Positions 16,569 through 25,648 of a stretch of 64,000 bases of DNA are shown in pieces; position 1 is the stretch's first letter, and each line of letters opens with the position of its first letter. The notes beneath the pieces are model-generated. The model did no database searches. It saw only the letters and a program-made list of their open reading frames with translations, and was not told the DNA's origin. Both the position numbers and the translations under genes were made by a program. Source of the stretch: Paenibacillus marchantiae (GTDB lineage: Bacteria > Bacillota > Bacilli > Paenibacillales > Paenibacillaceae); assembly GCF_028771845.1 (NCBI RefSeq), contig NZ_CP118270.1:3782001-3846000 (forward strand). Reading direction: 5' to 3'.

Positions 16569-17051
16569 ATGAAGGATTTACAGCAGGCTATCCTCTTGAG
16601 AACGGAGGGGGAAATGCAGGAGGCGATAGAGCTGCTGCAGGAACTGGCGTTACAGGAACCAGACAATGCACAGGTTTGGTACCAGCTGGCTTGGGCTCAT
16701 GATTCACTTGGACTGGAGCGGGCAGCGGTACCGCATTATGAGAAGGCTCTAAGTCTAGGGCTTTCGGTTGAGGACAGGACAGGTGCCATACTCGGACTTG
16801 GCAGCACATATCGGACTCTGGGGCAGTATGAGCAGGCGAAGGCCTGGTTTGAAAAGGGATTAAGTGAATTCCCGGAGAACCGGGAATTTGAAGTTTTTCT
16901 TGCCATGGTGCTCTACAATCTGGGCGAGCATGCGGAGGCAATGAAGCGGTTGCTGGTACAACTGGCTGATACATCAAAGGATAAGGGAATAACCGACTAC
17001 TGCAGAGCCATCCGTTTCTATGCAGACCAGCTGGATCGGGTATGGGATTAA
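16569..17051 (+). CDS. Tetratricopeptide repeat protein
   Basis: A 160-residue soluble protein made of about three TPR units, seen as repeated AEMQEAIELLQELALQEP-like and YRTLGQYEQAKAWFEKGL helices with small residues at the usual positions. Such proteins act as protein-binding scaffolds; no partner can be named. GGAAGTGGAG is the ribosome binding site. It may be read together with the small membrane protein downstream. Confidence 0.85.
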   Translation: MKDLQQAILLRTEGEMQEAIELLQELALQEPDNAQVWYQLAWAHDSLGLERAAVPHYEKALSLGLSVEDRTGAILGLGSTYRTLGQYEQAKAWFEKGLSEFPENREFEVFLAMVLYNLGEHAEAMKRLLVQLADTSKDKGITDYCRAIRFYADQLDRVWD

Positions 17052-17098
17052 ACCTAATGTATTCGAGCGATAACACCTAATCTAAAGGAGATGATTGG

Positions 17099-17302
17099 AT
17101 GAATTCGAATCACGAACAAGAACAGGTGCACGAAAGACTTGACCGGCTTGAGCAGAAGCTGGATTACCTAGCAGAAGCTCAACAGGCGAACAGACGCTCA
17201 CCCGGTGTACGCTTTCTGATTGGTTTTGCAATTGTGATTGCCGTTGTATTTATTCTCATGCTGGTCATTGGCATTATACAGTTTATTAGTAGTGGCAGTT
17301 GA
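17099..17302 (+). CDS. Small coiled-coil, single-pass membrane protein
   Basis: A 67-residue protein with an N-terminal charged heptad-like helix (HERLDRLEQKLDYLAEAQQ) and one C-terminal membrane helix of about 25 residues. AAAGGAG lies eight bases before the ATG. The layout predicts a membrane anchor with a cytoplasmic coiled coil. I do not recognise the family. Confidence 0.7.
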   Translation: MNSNHEQEQVHERLDRLEQKLDYLAEAQQANRRSPGVRFLIGFAIVIAVVFILMLVIGIIQFISSGS

Positions 17303-17318
17303 GTCAACGGAGGACCGA

Positions 17319-18194
17319 TTATAACGATGGAGCTAGCCATTCCTGTACCGCTTCAATAAAACGACGCGAAGCGGGGGACAGATTGGTGAGAGACGGGCAA
17401 GCGATGCCAATGGTACGATAAGGATCTCCAGTGAGTGGAACAAGAGCGAGCTCGTTCGTATGGTGTTGAAGAACCATTTCAGGCAAAAGACTGATGCCAA
17501 GACCGTTTCGAACCATCGCCATGATGGCCTGATCTTCGGCGACCTCATAGACCACATTCAGCTTGGCCGCATGCTGTCGGATCAACCGTTCGATCTCGTT
17601 ATCACCACCCCATTTAGGCAAAATAAAGGGCTGTTCCAGCAATACATCAAATGAGACAGACTTCTCCGTAGCGAGTGGATGTTCCAGAGGCAGGATGCAC
17701 ATCATCCTGTCTTTTTGTAATGGAATTGTCTCAAAAGGCGAAGAATCGCCAAGGGACAGAAAGCCAAGATCGATGGCGCCTCCAGCCAGCCAGCCTTCAA
17801 TTTCTGCGTAGTCCCCTTCCCACAGCTTAATCTCTATTCCGGGATGACCGAGGCGAAATTGCTTCAGGATGCCAGGCAGCCACTGCGTGGATACACTGGC
17901 GAATGTGCCAATACGAACGGTTCCAATCTCGGCGCCGCGAATTAATGAAATTTCCTGGTTCATCAGTTCCGTCCAACGCAAAATTTCACGAGTATAGCCC
18001 AGAATACGTTCCCCTTCAGCAGTAAGTCGTACACCAGAGCGGCCTCGATTCAGCAGCGAAAAACCACACTCGGTCTCCAGACTGGCGATCGCATGACTGA
18101 CCGCTGATTGGGTAATATTCAATGCTTCTGCTGCTTTGGTGAGGCTGCCGTATTCCACTACGGCATTCAAAATTTCGTATTTGACCAATGACAT
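17319..18194 (-). CDS. LysR family transcriptional regulator
   Basis: A 291-residue LysR regulator with the N-terminal winged helix (EILNAVVEYGSLTKAAEALNITQSAVSHAIASLE) and a C-terminal periplasmic-binding-like effector domain. The start at 18194 has a GAGAGGAA-like site upstream; an ATG at 18218 has none. It is divergent from an EamA exporter gene, a common arrangement in which the LysR protein controls the exporter. A symmetric A/T dyad lies between them at 18248-18271. Confidence 0.92.
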   Translation of the reverse strand: MSLVKYEILNAVVEYGSLTKAAEALNITQSAVSHAIASLETECGFSLLNRGRSGVRLTAEGERILGYTREILRWTELMNQEISLIRGAEIGTVRIGTFASVSTQWLPGILKQFRLGHPGIEIKLWEGDYAEIEGWLAGGAIDLGFLSLGDSSPFETIPLQKDRMMCILPLEHPLATEKSVSFDVLLEQPFILPKWGGDNEIERLIRQHAAKLNVVYEVAEDQAIMAMVRNGLGISLLPEMVLQHHTNELALVPLTGDPYRTIGIACPSLTNLSPASRRFIEAVQEWLAPSL

Positions 18195-18247
18195 GAAAGA
18201 TTCCGTTCCTCTCTTCATTTAATACATGAGTTTATTTCATATTAACT

Positions 18248-18271
18248 ATTATAAATATTCATTTTTATAAT
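18248..18271. promoter_or_regulatory. Candidate LysR-type operator in the divergent intergenic region
   Basis: ATTATAAA and TTTATAAT form a perfect eight-base dyad with an eight-base spacer. It lies between the LysR and EamA genes and fits the T-N11-A form of LysR sites. Confidence 0.5.
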
Positions 18272-18359
18272 GCAAAGAGATCGTTTATACTTGCCAAGGC
18301 GAGTTAGTTCGATAGAGCCTCGGTTAGATTACAATACATAGAATGAAGGTAGAAGCAAG

Positions 18360-19307
18360 ATGAACGGAGTACGTGCACCACAAGGTCAGGCATCAAGAAG
18401 AGCAGATTTGCAGATGCTGCTCGCAACGGTAATATGGGGATCATCCTATCTATTTATGAAATCAGGACTGGAGTCCATGCAGGAATTGAATCTGGTCGCT
18501 TTCCGGTTTGGAATTGCCTTTATCGCGGCAGCTGTCCTTTTCCATCGGCGACTGTTCAGAATGGATCGAGGAACGCTTGTAGCAGGGGCTATTATGGGAA
18601 CAGCGTTATTTGCGGCCTTTGTATTTATCACTTATGGAGTACAGCGCACAACGGCTTCCCAGGCAGGATTTTTGATCAGTTTGGCAGTGATCTTTGTGCC
18701 CATCCTGACGACAATTCTGCATCGCAGAATGCCAGACTTGCGGTTAACGATAAGTATTCTCGTGGCGGTAATTGGGCTCGCATTGTTGACACTCCAACAT
18801 GAGCTTAGCCTGCATATGGGGGATATCCTTTGCATTCTCGCAGCATTAATGTACGCGATCTACATTATGATTGCTGGCAAGTATACGCCGAAGCATGATC
18901 CACTAACGCTGGGAACGGTGCAACTGGGCGTTGCAGCCCTGTGGGGGCTGGCTGCTACATTTGTGCTGGAGACACCACGTTTACCTGACACACCTCAATC
19001 TTGGGCGGCCATTCTGGGTCTGGGAGTACTGTGCAGCGGCATTGGCTACATTTTACAGACTCTTGCCCAGCGGCATGCTTCACCAACGAGAACGAGTCTG
19101 ATCTTTTCACTTGAACCACTGTTTGCAGCAGCATTTGCGTTTACCTTTCAAGGGGAGTCCCTTACTCTGCAAGGGTATGCGGGTGCAGCACTTATGCTCA
19201 TTGGTGTTCTGATTACAGAGATCAGAGTCCCTTATCCGTTATTCTGGCGCAGAAAGCGGACAGCATTACAGACTGAACTGGGAGATCAGGGAGCACCGGG
19301 CGTATAA
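18360..19307 (+). CDS. EamA family (drug/metabolite) transporter
   Basis: A 315-residue membrane protein with ten predicted helices in two EamA repeats (first begins LLATVIWGSSYLFMKSGLES; second ends with SLEPLFAAAFAFTFQGE, the usual conserved helix 9-10 region). The family exports amino acids, metabolites or drugs; the substrate here is unknown. It is divergent from the LysR gene. The ribosome binding site is weak (GAAGGTAG), so expression may be low without induction. Confidence 0.9.
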   Translation: MNGVRAPQGQASRRADLQMLLATVIWGSSYLFMKSGLESMQELNLVAFRFGIAFIAAAVLFHRRLFRMDRGTLVAGAIMGTALFAAFVFITYGVQRTTASQAGFLISLAVIFVPILTTILHRRMPDLRLTISILVAVIGLALLTLQHELSLHMGDILCILAALMYAIYIMIAGKYTPKHDPLTLGTVQLGVAALWGLAATFVLETPRLPDTPQSWAAILGLGVLCSGIGYILQTLAQRHASPTRTSLIFSLEPLFAAAFAFTFQGESLTLQGYAGAALMLIGVLITEIRVPYPLFWRRKRTALQTELGDQGAPGV

Positions 19308-19324
19308 CTTTGAAATAAAGCAAG

Positions 19325-19370
19325 AGTTCTTCCATCAACTTCATTGTGAAGCAGGTGGAGGAACTTTTTT
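19325..19370 (+). terminator. Rho-independent terminator after the EamA gene
   Basis: AGTTCTTCCATC pairs with GGTGGAGGAACT, with an inner CTTC/GAAG helix, then six T. Confidence 0.88.
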
Positions 19371-19416
19371 GTTATTTATCCAGCAGAGATTCAGAATCTA
19401 TAGCAAATCCTCAACC

Positions 19417-19456
19417 TAACAAAATGAAACTTTTCATAACTTGTTTTGTTGAATCC
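19417..19456. promoter_or_regulatory. Operator-like inverted repeats upstream of the LacI gene
   Basis: TAACAAAATG (19417-19426) faces TTGTTTTGTT, and between them lies the palindrome ATGAAA-CT-TTTCAT. The same TAACAAAAYR element occurs twice before the beta-mannosidase gene, suggesting one repressor for both. Confidence 0.5.
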
Positions 19457-19498
19457 CTTTTTTTATGCTACACTAAATGAAAAATAAAGGAAAAACGG

Positions 19499-20533
19499 GT
19501 GAGAAAGATGGCCAAAAGAGTAACCATGCAGCAAATTGCCGATGCTGCGGGGGTATCCAAATTCGCAGTTTCTCGTGCGTTGACCGGTAAACCCGGTGTC
19601 AGTGAACATACCCGGGAGATGATTGTCAGAACGGCAGGACAGCTCGGATATTTCAAAGCTGAACCGAAACGTTTCCTAGTGGAAACCCCTGCTGAACAGG
19701 AGATGAAGATAGACAGACAGGGGACTATTCTGATCTTGTTTCCTAACATTCGTTCGCAGAATCGATCCTCCCTGTACTGGGGTCCCATCTTTGACGGAAT
19801 ATCTGCACGCCTGAATGAGAAGGGCATGGATATCCTTACCTTGACGGAACCTTCCTCAGATCGCATGTTTTCGGTGCTGAATCCTGAAGCCATCAGCGGT
19901 ATTATAACTGTCGGTTCCATTTCCACATCCGTATTGCTCGAGATTTATCGACTGCATATTCCACTTGTGATGGTTGATCATGAAGACCCGGCAATTCATG
20001 GAGATACGGTGTTTACAGATAACATGAAATGTATGCAGGAACTGGTGTTGATGCTCGTTGGAAAGGGCTACAGACGGCTACAGTTTGCTGGCGAATTGCC
20101 TGATGCAGCCAGTTTCAGAGAACGATGGCTCGGCTATCGTTCGGTACTGGAAGAGATGCAGCTGCAAGTCTCGCAGCAAGCAGATTTGCTGGGACCTGAT
20201 CTGGATCACATTCGGGAATCGATTATCGCCATGAAGATGGAGGATATCCCCGAAGTGATGGTATGTGCCAACGACCACATGGCCGCTGTTGTGATTGGTG
20301 CACTCCAAAGCAGGGGCATCGAGGTGCCAGAGCGCTGTGCAGTAACCGGGTTTGATAATACCCGTGCAGAAGAGCCGATTCTTGCTACGGTGCATATCAA
20401 TAAGGAGAATCTGGGCAGACGTGCGGTGGACCAGTTATTATGGCGGTTGGAGCATCCGGACGGGCCTTTTGAAAGAAAACTGATCTATTCGGAATTAATC
20501 ATTCGTGATGAGTACAATGCTATTTTACCGTGA
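19499..20533 (+). CDS. LacI family transcriptional regulator
   Basis: A 344-residue LacI/GalR regulator: N-terminal helix-turn-helix (VTMQQIADAAGVSKFAVSRALTGKPGVSEHTREMI) and a sugar-binding effector domain (core ending CAVTGFDNTRAEEPILATVHINKENLG). AAAGGA is seven bases before GTG 19499; ATG 19508 is a possible alternative. It lies just before a beta-mannosidase gene, so it probably represses mannoside use and itself, with the sugar as inducer. It has its own terminator. Confidence 0.9.
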   Translation: MRKMAKRVTMQQIADAAGVSKFAVSRALTGKPGVSEHTREMIVRTAGQLGYFKAEPKRFLVETPAEQEMKIDRQGTILILFPNIRSQNRSSLYWGPIFDGISARLNEKGMDILTLTEPSSDRMFSVLNPEAISGIITVGSISTSVLLEIYRLHIPLVMVDHEDPAIHGDTVFTDNMKCMQELVLMLVGKGYRRLQFAGELPDAASFRERWLGYRSVLEEMQLQVSQQADLLGPDLDHIRESIIAMKMEDIPEVMVCANDHMAAVVIGALQSRGIEVPERCAVTGFDNTRAEEPILATVHINKENLGRRAVDQLLWRLEHPDGPFERKLIYSELIIRDEYNAILP

Positions 20534-20600
20534 AGCTATCGAACGTGAATTTAGAAATGTTAATAATAACACACGCCAGGACGCTATAAACTTGGGGTGA

Positions 20601-20638
20601 AAAGACATGGAGAGATTGGGCTTCATGTCTTTTTTTTT
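20601..20638 (+). terminator. Rho-independent terminator after the LacI gene
   Basis: AAAGACATG pairs with CATGTCTTT around a 12-base loop, followed by T-run. Confidence 0.9.
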
Positions 20639-20704
20639 GTTATCGGATATGTTTTTTTGAAATAATCCACAAAACAGATTGACTGAATTGAGCATATCAT
20701 GTTA

Positions 20705-20755
20705 ATTTTGTTTTGTAAGTTATTTGTTTTTATAATAACAAAACATAACAAAATG
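20705..20755. promoter_or_regulatory. A/T-rich operator region upstream of the beta-mannosidase gene
   Basis: TAACAAAACA (20736-20745) and TAACAAAATG (20746-20755) stand in tandem, with an opposite-facing ATTTTGTTTTGT at 20705-20716. This matches the element before the LacI gene. A typical promoter is not obvious in it. Confidence 0.45.
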
Positions 20756-20793
20756 TTTTTTTGAAAAATACTTCAATGATAACGGAGGCTGTC

Positions 20794-23352
20794 ATGAGCA
20801 AAATACAATCGCAGACTTTTCAGAATTGGACGTTCAAGGCTTGTGAGGATCAGGAATGGATGCCGGCTCACGTACCCGGCTGTGTGCATACGGATTTGCT
20901 GAAACTGGGTAAAATACCGGACCCTTTCTATGGAACTAACGAAAAAGAAATTCAATGGGTCGATAAGAAAGACTGGGAATATCGCACGGAATTTGATGTG
21001 AATGAGGCACTATTGTCGTCGCAGCATCTGGAGCTGGTCTTTGATGGTCTGGATACATATGCAGATGTGTATGTGAATGAACAACATCTGTTGTCGGCAG
21101 ACAATATGTTCCGGGTGTGGACAGTCGACGTGAAATCTGTTGTAAAGGCAAGTGGCAACGTACTCCGAATACGTTTTCGTTCTCCGATCAATGAAGATCT
21201 GCCGAAGCTGGAGAAACTAGGATATGCCCTGCCTGCATCGAATGATCAATCTGACGTGGGGGGATTAGGCGATAAAAGAGTGAGTATTTTTGCACGGAAA
21301 GCCCCGTACCACTATGGTTGGGACTGGGGTCCACGTTTTGTAACCAGCGGAATCTGGCGCGAAGCACGCCTTGAAGGCTGGACGGACGTACGAATTAATG
21401 ATGTATTCATTCAACAAAATGAAGTAACCGCTGCTTCCGCTTCGCTCACTGCGGTCGTGGAAGTGGAGTCTACGCAATCGATAGAAACAGTTATTCGAGT
21501 AGGAACGGATGAACAGAGTTGGGAGCAGGCTGTAACCCTGAAACCGGGCGTCCAAACTGTGGAGGTTCCAATCTCTATTGTTGAGCCGAAGTTGTGGTGG
21601 AGCCGCGGATTGGGTGACGCGCATATGTATTCTTTCCATACGGAAGTGATTCAGGGCGAACAGGCTGTGGCTGAGTCTACAGTCAAAACGGGTATTCGGT
21701 CCATTCGTCTGGTTCGTGACAAAGATAAAGCGGGAGCATCCTTTTATTTTGAGTTAAACGGAGTTGCTGTGTTTGCCAAAGGTGCGAACCACATTCCCAA
21801 TGACAGCTTCATAACAGAAGTGACACGTGAGCGCTATCTGCATGAGATTGTATCTGCTGCCGAGTCGAACATGAATATGCTCCGTGTATGGGGTGGTGGC
21901 TTCTATGAAGAAAACGTATTCTACGAGTTGTGTGACGAATATGGTTTGCTCGTATGGCAGGACTTTATGTTTGCATGCAGCATGTATCCTGGAGACGAGG
22001 CTTTCCTAAATAGTGTGAAGCATGAGGCGATTGATAATGTGAAACGTCTGCGTAATCATCCAAGCATTGTGCTGTGGTGTGGTAATAACGAGATTGATTC
22101 AGCGTGGGCACATTACATTGAGGATGGCGGCTGGGGTTGGAAAAAAGATTACAACGCGGAGCAAAGAGAACGCATTTGGGCGGATTACGAAGCTATTTTC
22201 CATGATCTTTTGCCGGAAGTGGTGGAAGCCTATGCTCCTGGTGTGGATTATTGGCCTTCTTCACCACTGGTATCACTGTCGGGAGACGAGAAACAGCATG
22301 CTCACCCATCCACATCAGAAGGGGATATCCACTATTGGGGTGTGTGGCATAATGTGGAGCCCTTTGAGAACTACAACGTTCATGTTGGTCGCTTCATGAG
22401 TGAGTATGGCTTCCAGTCCTTCCCTGAATACGATTCGGTTCGCAAGTATGCGGAGGAAGAGGATCTGGCATTGGAGTCTGAAGTCATGCTGGCGCATCAG
22501 AAGAACGGGGCAGGTAATCGTCTGATCAAACAATACATGGATATGTACATGCATGAACCGAAAGATTTCCCATCCTTCCTCTATATGAGCCAAGTGCTTC
22601 AGGCTGAGGCGATGAAAACAGCCATTGAGGCTCACCGTCGTCGCAAACCGTTCTGTATGGGAACGCTCTACTGGCAGATGAACGATTGCTGGCCGGTGGC
22701 TTCATGGGCGGGGATGGATTACTTTGGACGTTGGAAAGCGTTGCAATATTACGCCAAACGCAGCTTCAGCGATATCTTGGTATCGGTAGATGGTACGAAG
22801 GATGACGTGACAGACATTTATTTGGTCTCGGATCAGCTTGAACCTGTGAAAGGCAAACTCCAGGTACGCCTGATTGGCTTTGATGGCACAATATATCGTG
22901 AGGAAGAGCATGAAGTTGCTCTGGCATCCAACTCTGGTCAACAGGTGCTGTCATTGAGCCAGGCGGAATGGCTGGAAGGTCGCGATGCTGCAACAACATT
23001 GCTGCGTATTGATCTGAAGCAGGATGGGGCATCCGACATCACACAGGAACATTATTTTGCACCTTCAAAGGATATTGCATTGCAACCAGCGCAAATTAAG
23101 GTAACCGAAGTTACCGAGAATGATGGCGTGCATCTGGTCCTGGAAAGCGATGTACTTGCAAAACAAGTATGGATTTCTACTGAGGCAGAAGGGGTGTTCT
23201 CGGACAATTTCTTCGACCTCATTCCGGGTATTCCTGTGAAGGTCAAGTTCACCGCCAGAGGGGAATTGCAAGGATCTGTTGGTGCTGTCTCCAAGGGGGG
23301 GGGCCATCCAGGTTCGTTCCATGGCCGACTTTATCAAATTGTAATCAAGTAA
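20794..23352 (+). CDS. Beta-mannosidase, glycoside hydrolase family 2
   Basis: An 852-residue cytoplasmic GH2 enzyme that removes terminal beta-mannose from mannooligosaccharides. The order is a sugar-binding jelly roll (PGCVHTDLLKLGKIPDPFYGTNE), an Ig-like domain, then the barrel with acid/base E433 (WCGNNEID) and nucleophile E537 (GRFMSEYGFQ). The WDWGPR motif is typical of beta-mannosidases. ATG 20794 follows CGGAGG; TTG 20761 is less likely. The C-terminus passes through nine G (23295-23303), and the last residues depend on the exact length of that tract. No signal peptide. Confidence 0.93.
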   Translation: MSKIQSQTFQNWTFKACEDQEWMPAHVPGCVHTDLLKLGKIPDPFYGTNEKEIQWVDKKDWEYRTEFDVNEALLSSQHLELVFDGLDTYADVYVNEQHLLSADNMFRVWTVDVKSVVKASGNVLRIRFRSPINEDLPKLEKLGYALPASNDQSDVGGLGDKRVSIFARKAPYHYGWDWGPRFVTSGIWREARLEGWTDVRINDVFIQQNEVTAASASLTAVVEVESTQSIETVIRVGTDEQSWEQAVTLKPGVQTVEVPISIVEPKLWWSRGLGDAHMYSFHTEVIQGEQAVAESTVKTGIRSIRLVRDKDKAGASFYFELNGVAVFAKGANHIPNDSFITEVTRERYLHEIVSAAESNMNMLRVWGGGFYEENVFYELCDEYGLLVWQDFMFACSMYPGDEAFLNSVKHEAIDNVKRLRNHPSIVLWCGNNEIDSAWAHYIEDGGWGWKKDYNAEQRERIWADYEAIFHDLLPEVVEAYAPGVDYWPSSPLVSLSGDEKQHAHPSTSEGDIHYWGVWHNVEPFENYNVHVGRFMSEYGFQSFPEYDSVRKYAEEEDLALESEVMLAHQKNGAGNRLIKQYMDMYMHEPKDFPSFLYMSQVLQAEAMKTAIEAHRRRKPFCMGTLYWQMNDCWPVASWAGMDYFGRWKALQYYAKRSFSDILVSVDGTKDDVTDIYLVSDQLEPVKGKLQVRLIGFDGTIYREEEHEVALASNSGQQVLSLSQAEWLEGRDAATTLLRIDLKQDGASDITQEHYFAPSKDIALQPAQIKVTEVTENDGVHLVLESDVLAKQVWISTEAEGVFSDNFFDLIPGIPVKVKFTARGELQGSVGAVSKGGGHPGSFHGRLYQIVIK
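23295..23303 (+). repeat. G9 homopolymer near the 3' end of the beta-mannosidase gene
   Basis: Nine consecutive G occur within codons for Lys-Gly-Gly-Gly. As written the protein ends GHPGSFHGRLYQIVIK. With eight G it would end KGGAIQVRSMADFIKL and stop at 23342-23344, in the numbering of the sequence as given. Confidence 0.9.
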
Positions 23353-23384
23353 GATTGGTTTACGTTGTTAACGCCCAATTCTTT

Positions 23385-23423
23385 AAGGCCCGGATGCACT
23401 TGATGTGCATACCCGGGCCTTTT
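23385..23423 (+). terminator. Rho-independent terminator after the beta-mannosidase gene
   Basis: AAGGCCCGG(G) and CCCGGGCCTT enclose a second helix, ATGCAC/GTGCAT; T-run follows on the plus strand. Confidence 0.88.
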
Positions 23424-23461
23424 CATGGTTCATTTTGTTTTAAGCGCAGAGATGTTACATA

Positions 23462-25456
23462 TTATTGAATCTCCAAGATTTCGATATCATACGGCTCCAG
23501 TTCCAATCGAGGTCCTTTCATAGTTCCATCCAATGCACTTTTGTATGATGCTTGCAACGGAATGGAGACAGATTCAGGACTTAAATTCAGGATGAAACGA
23601 AACGTTCCATTCGGTCCTGAGCGGGTTGTCACCTGGACACCGTCTGGCAGAGTTTGAATCCCGGACAGGCCACATTGTTCAGCGATGTTTTGCAGTAACT
23701 GGCTCAGATAAGCTTCATCCGGCTGGGTCGCTACATAATAGACAGCGCCTTTACCCCAGTTGTTTTGGGTGACAGCCGCACTTTCGGCATAAAATTGATC
23801 CGCATAAACCGCAATCGCCTGTGCCGTGTCCAGTTCCAACACATCAGCCCATTGTGAGGCAGCATATGTATTGCCCTTCTCATCCCGAATCTGAATTTGG
23901 TCACCACCGATGGGGTCATATTCGGTAACACGCACGCCCGAGCAAGCAGATAACATACCTGGAAGTGGCTCCATGACACAGACGTTGTTATCGTTTTTGA
24001 CACCGGTGCGATGCGTTAAGACCAACATGCCACCATCCGCTGCAAAAGCTTGCAGACGTTCCGTGGTGCTCTCGTCCAGCAGATACAAGTGCGGTGCGAT
24101 GATGATTTTGTAGCCATCGAGCGCTTCCGAGGAATGGATAACATCTGTACTAATTCCCCATTTGGTTAGGGCACGATGCCATACTTTTATATTTTCGTAG
24201 TACTCCAGTCCTTCCGCCTGTGGCTGAATTCGTAGAGCGTTTAACTGATCATGCGAATGCAGGATGGCGACTTCGTTCTGCAATGTTGAGCCTTGCAGAC
24301 GTTCACCCAGACTGTTCACTTCGGTACACAGTTGCTGAAACTCCTTGAACCGTCGCCCTGGAACATTGCTGTGATCAATCAGTCCGTGCCAGAACTGTTC
24401 TGCTCCTATAGTGGCACTGCGCCAGCGGAAATGCACGACCGCATCCGCTCCACGGGCAATAGTCTGCCATGAGTAAGCACGCAAGAAGCCGGGCTGGGGT
24501 GTACGCCACATCGGAAACCAGCATCCTGGAGGTCCGCTAAGCTGCTCCATAATCCAGAAATTGCGGCGTTTGATGCCACGTGTTAGATCTAGCGACAAAG
24601 CGCCACTGTAAGGTGCGGTGTCCGTTTTGTTAGGTGAAGGGTTGGGATAGTAATCAAAAGAAGCGAAATCCAGATCCTGACCGATTTTATATTGATCTGC
24701 CTTTTGCGGATAGCTATGAAAATTATGAGTGACAAAATGATCGGGACAGTTATGCCGAATGATCTCGATTTGGATGCTTTGAAAAGCCACAATGGAATCC
24801 GACTGAAAACGGGAGTAGTCCAGCAGGAACGAAGGATTCTGAAACGGAGAGCCGCCATATGGTGGCGTCACCTGTTCCCAATCGCTGTATTCTCCACTCC
24901 AGACAACAGTACCCCAAGCCTGGTTGAGCTGCCCTAGTGAAATGTAACGGGCTCGAACCCACTCGCGAAAAGCCTCTGAACAAGCAGTACACTGACAATC
25001 CGTGAAACTGAATTCATTATCAGTCTGCCAGCCAATCACAGCCGGATGTCCTGCATATCGCTCGCTCAGCTTCTGAACCATTCGTGCACTGTACGTCCGC
25101 ATGCTCGAACTGTTATAACAGCGGTGGCCGCGGACTCCTTCATGGTACAACTGTCCACTTGGCAGCACTGGCAGAATATCAGGACATTTTTTGGTGAGCC
25201 ACCGTGGTGGTGTCATCGTTGGTGTACCGATCACCACCTGGAGCCCATTGCGATGAAGGGTATCGAGCGCCTGATCAAGCCATGTCCAATCGAATTGTCC
25301 ATCGGCAGGCTCCATTCGACTCCAGGCAAATTCACCCACACGTACAATACGTACACCACTATCGGCCATTAATCGGGCATCCTGCTCCCACAGATTAGGG
25401 TCCCAATGTTCAGGATAATAATCAACACCCATTTGAATAGGTCGGTTTTGGTTCAT
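23462..25456 (-). CDS. Beta-galactosidase, glycoside hydrolase family 42
   Basis: A 664-residue GH42 enzyme: barrel (MGVDYYPEHWDP onward) with acid/base E148 (WQTDNEF) and nucleophile E304 (FWIMEQLSG), then the trimerisation domain and a small C-terminal beta domain. A four-Cys zinc site is visible (C113, C154, C156, C159), as in Thermus GH42. It cleaves beta-galactosides inside the cell. The start at 25456 has AAAGGAG about nine bases upstream; longer frames lack a site. It is divergent from the AraC gene at 25649, its likely regulator. Confidence 0.93.
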   Translation of the reverse strand: MNQNRPIQMGVDYYPEHWDPNLWEQDARLMADSGVRIVRVGEFAWSRMEPADGQFDWTWLDQALDTLHRNGLQVVIGTPTMTPPRWLTKKCPDILPVLPSGQLYHEGVRGHRCYNSSSMRTYSARMVQKLSERYAGHPAVIGWQTDNEFSFTDCQCTACSEAFREWVRARYISLGQLNQAWGTVVWSGEYSDWEQVTPPYGGSPFQNPSFLLDYSRFQSDSIVAFQSIQIEIIRHNCPDHFVTHNFHSYPQKADQYKIGQDLDFASFDYYPNPSPNKTDTAPYSGALSLDLTRGIKRRNFWIMEQLSGPPGCWFPMWRTPQPGFLRAYSWQTIARGADAVVHFRWRSATIGAEQFWHGLIDHSNVPGRRFKEFQQLCTEVNSLGERLQGSTLQNEVAILHSHDQLNALRIQPQAEGLEYYENIKVWHRALTKWGISTDVIHSSEALDGYKIIIAPHLYLLDESTTERLQAFAADGGMLVLTHRTGVKNDNNVCVMEPLPGMLSACSGVRVTEYDPIGGDQIQIRDEKGNTYAASQWADVLELDTAQAIAVYADQFYAESAAVTQNNWGKGAVYYVATQPDEAYLSQLLQNIAEQCGLSGIQTLPDGVQVTTRSGPNGTFRFILNLSPESVSIPLQASYKSALDGTMKGPRLELEPYDIEILEIQ

Positions 25457-25648
25457 GTATGCTAATCTCCTTTGGTCTGGAACATAATGATTTTCATGCA
25501 CGCTCAAGCCAGTGCTTAATGACTCCACTATCATCATCTTGTGGAAGAGTGTCGAGTCTATTTCATTTTATAATGGATAATGAGAGGGGAATATAATAAC
25601 ATGTTGCGATAGGGTATCATGATCTTGCTATTTTTGGGGGGAGAACAT

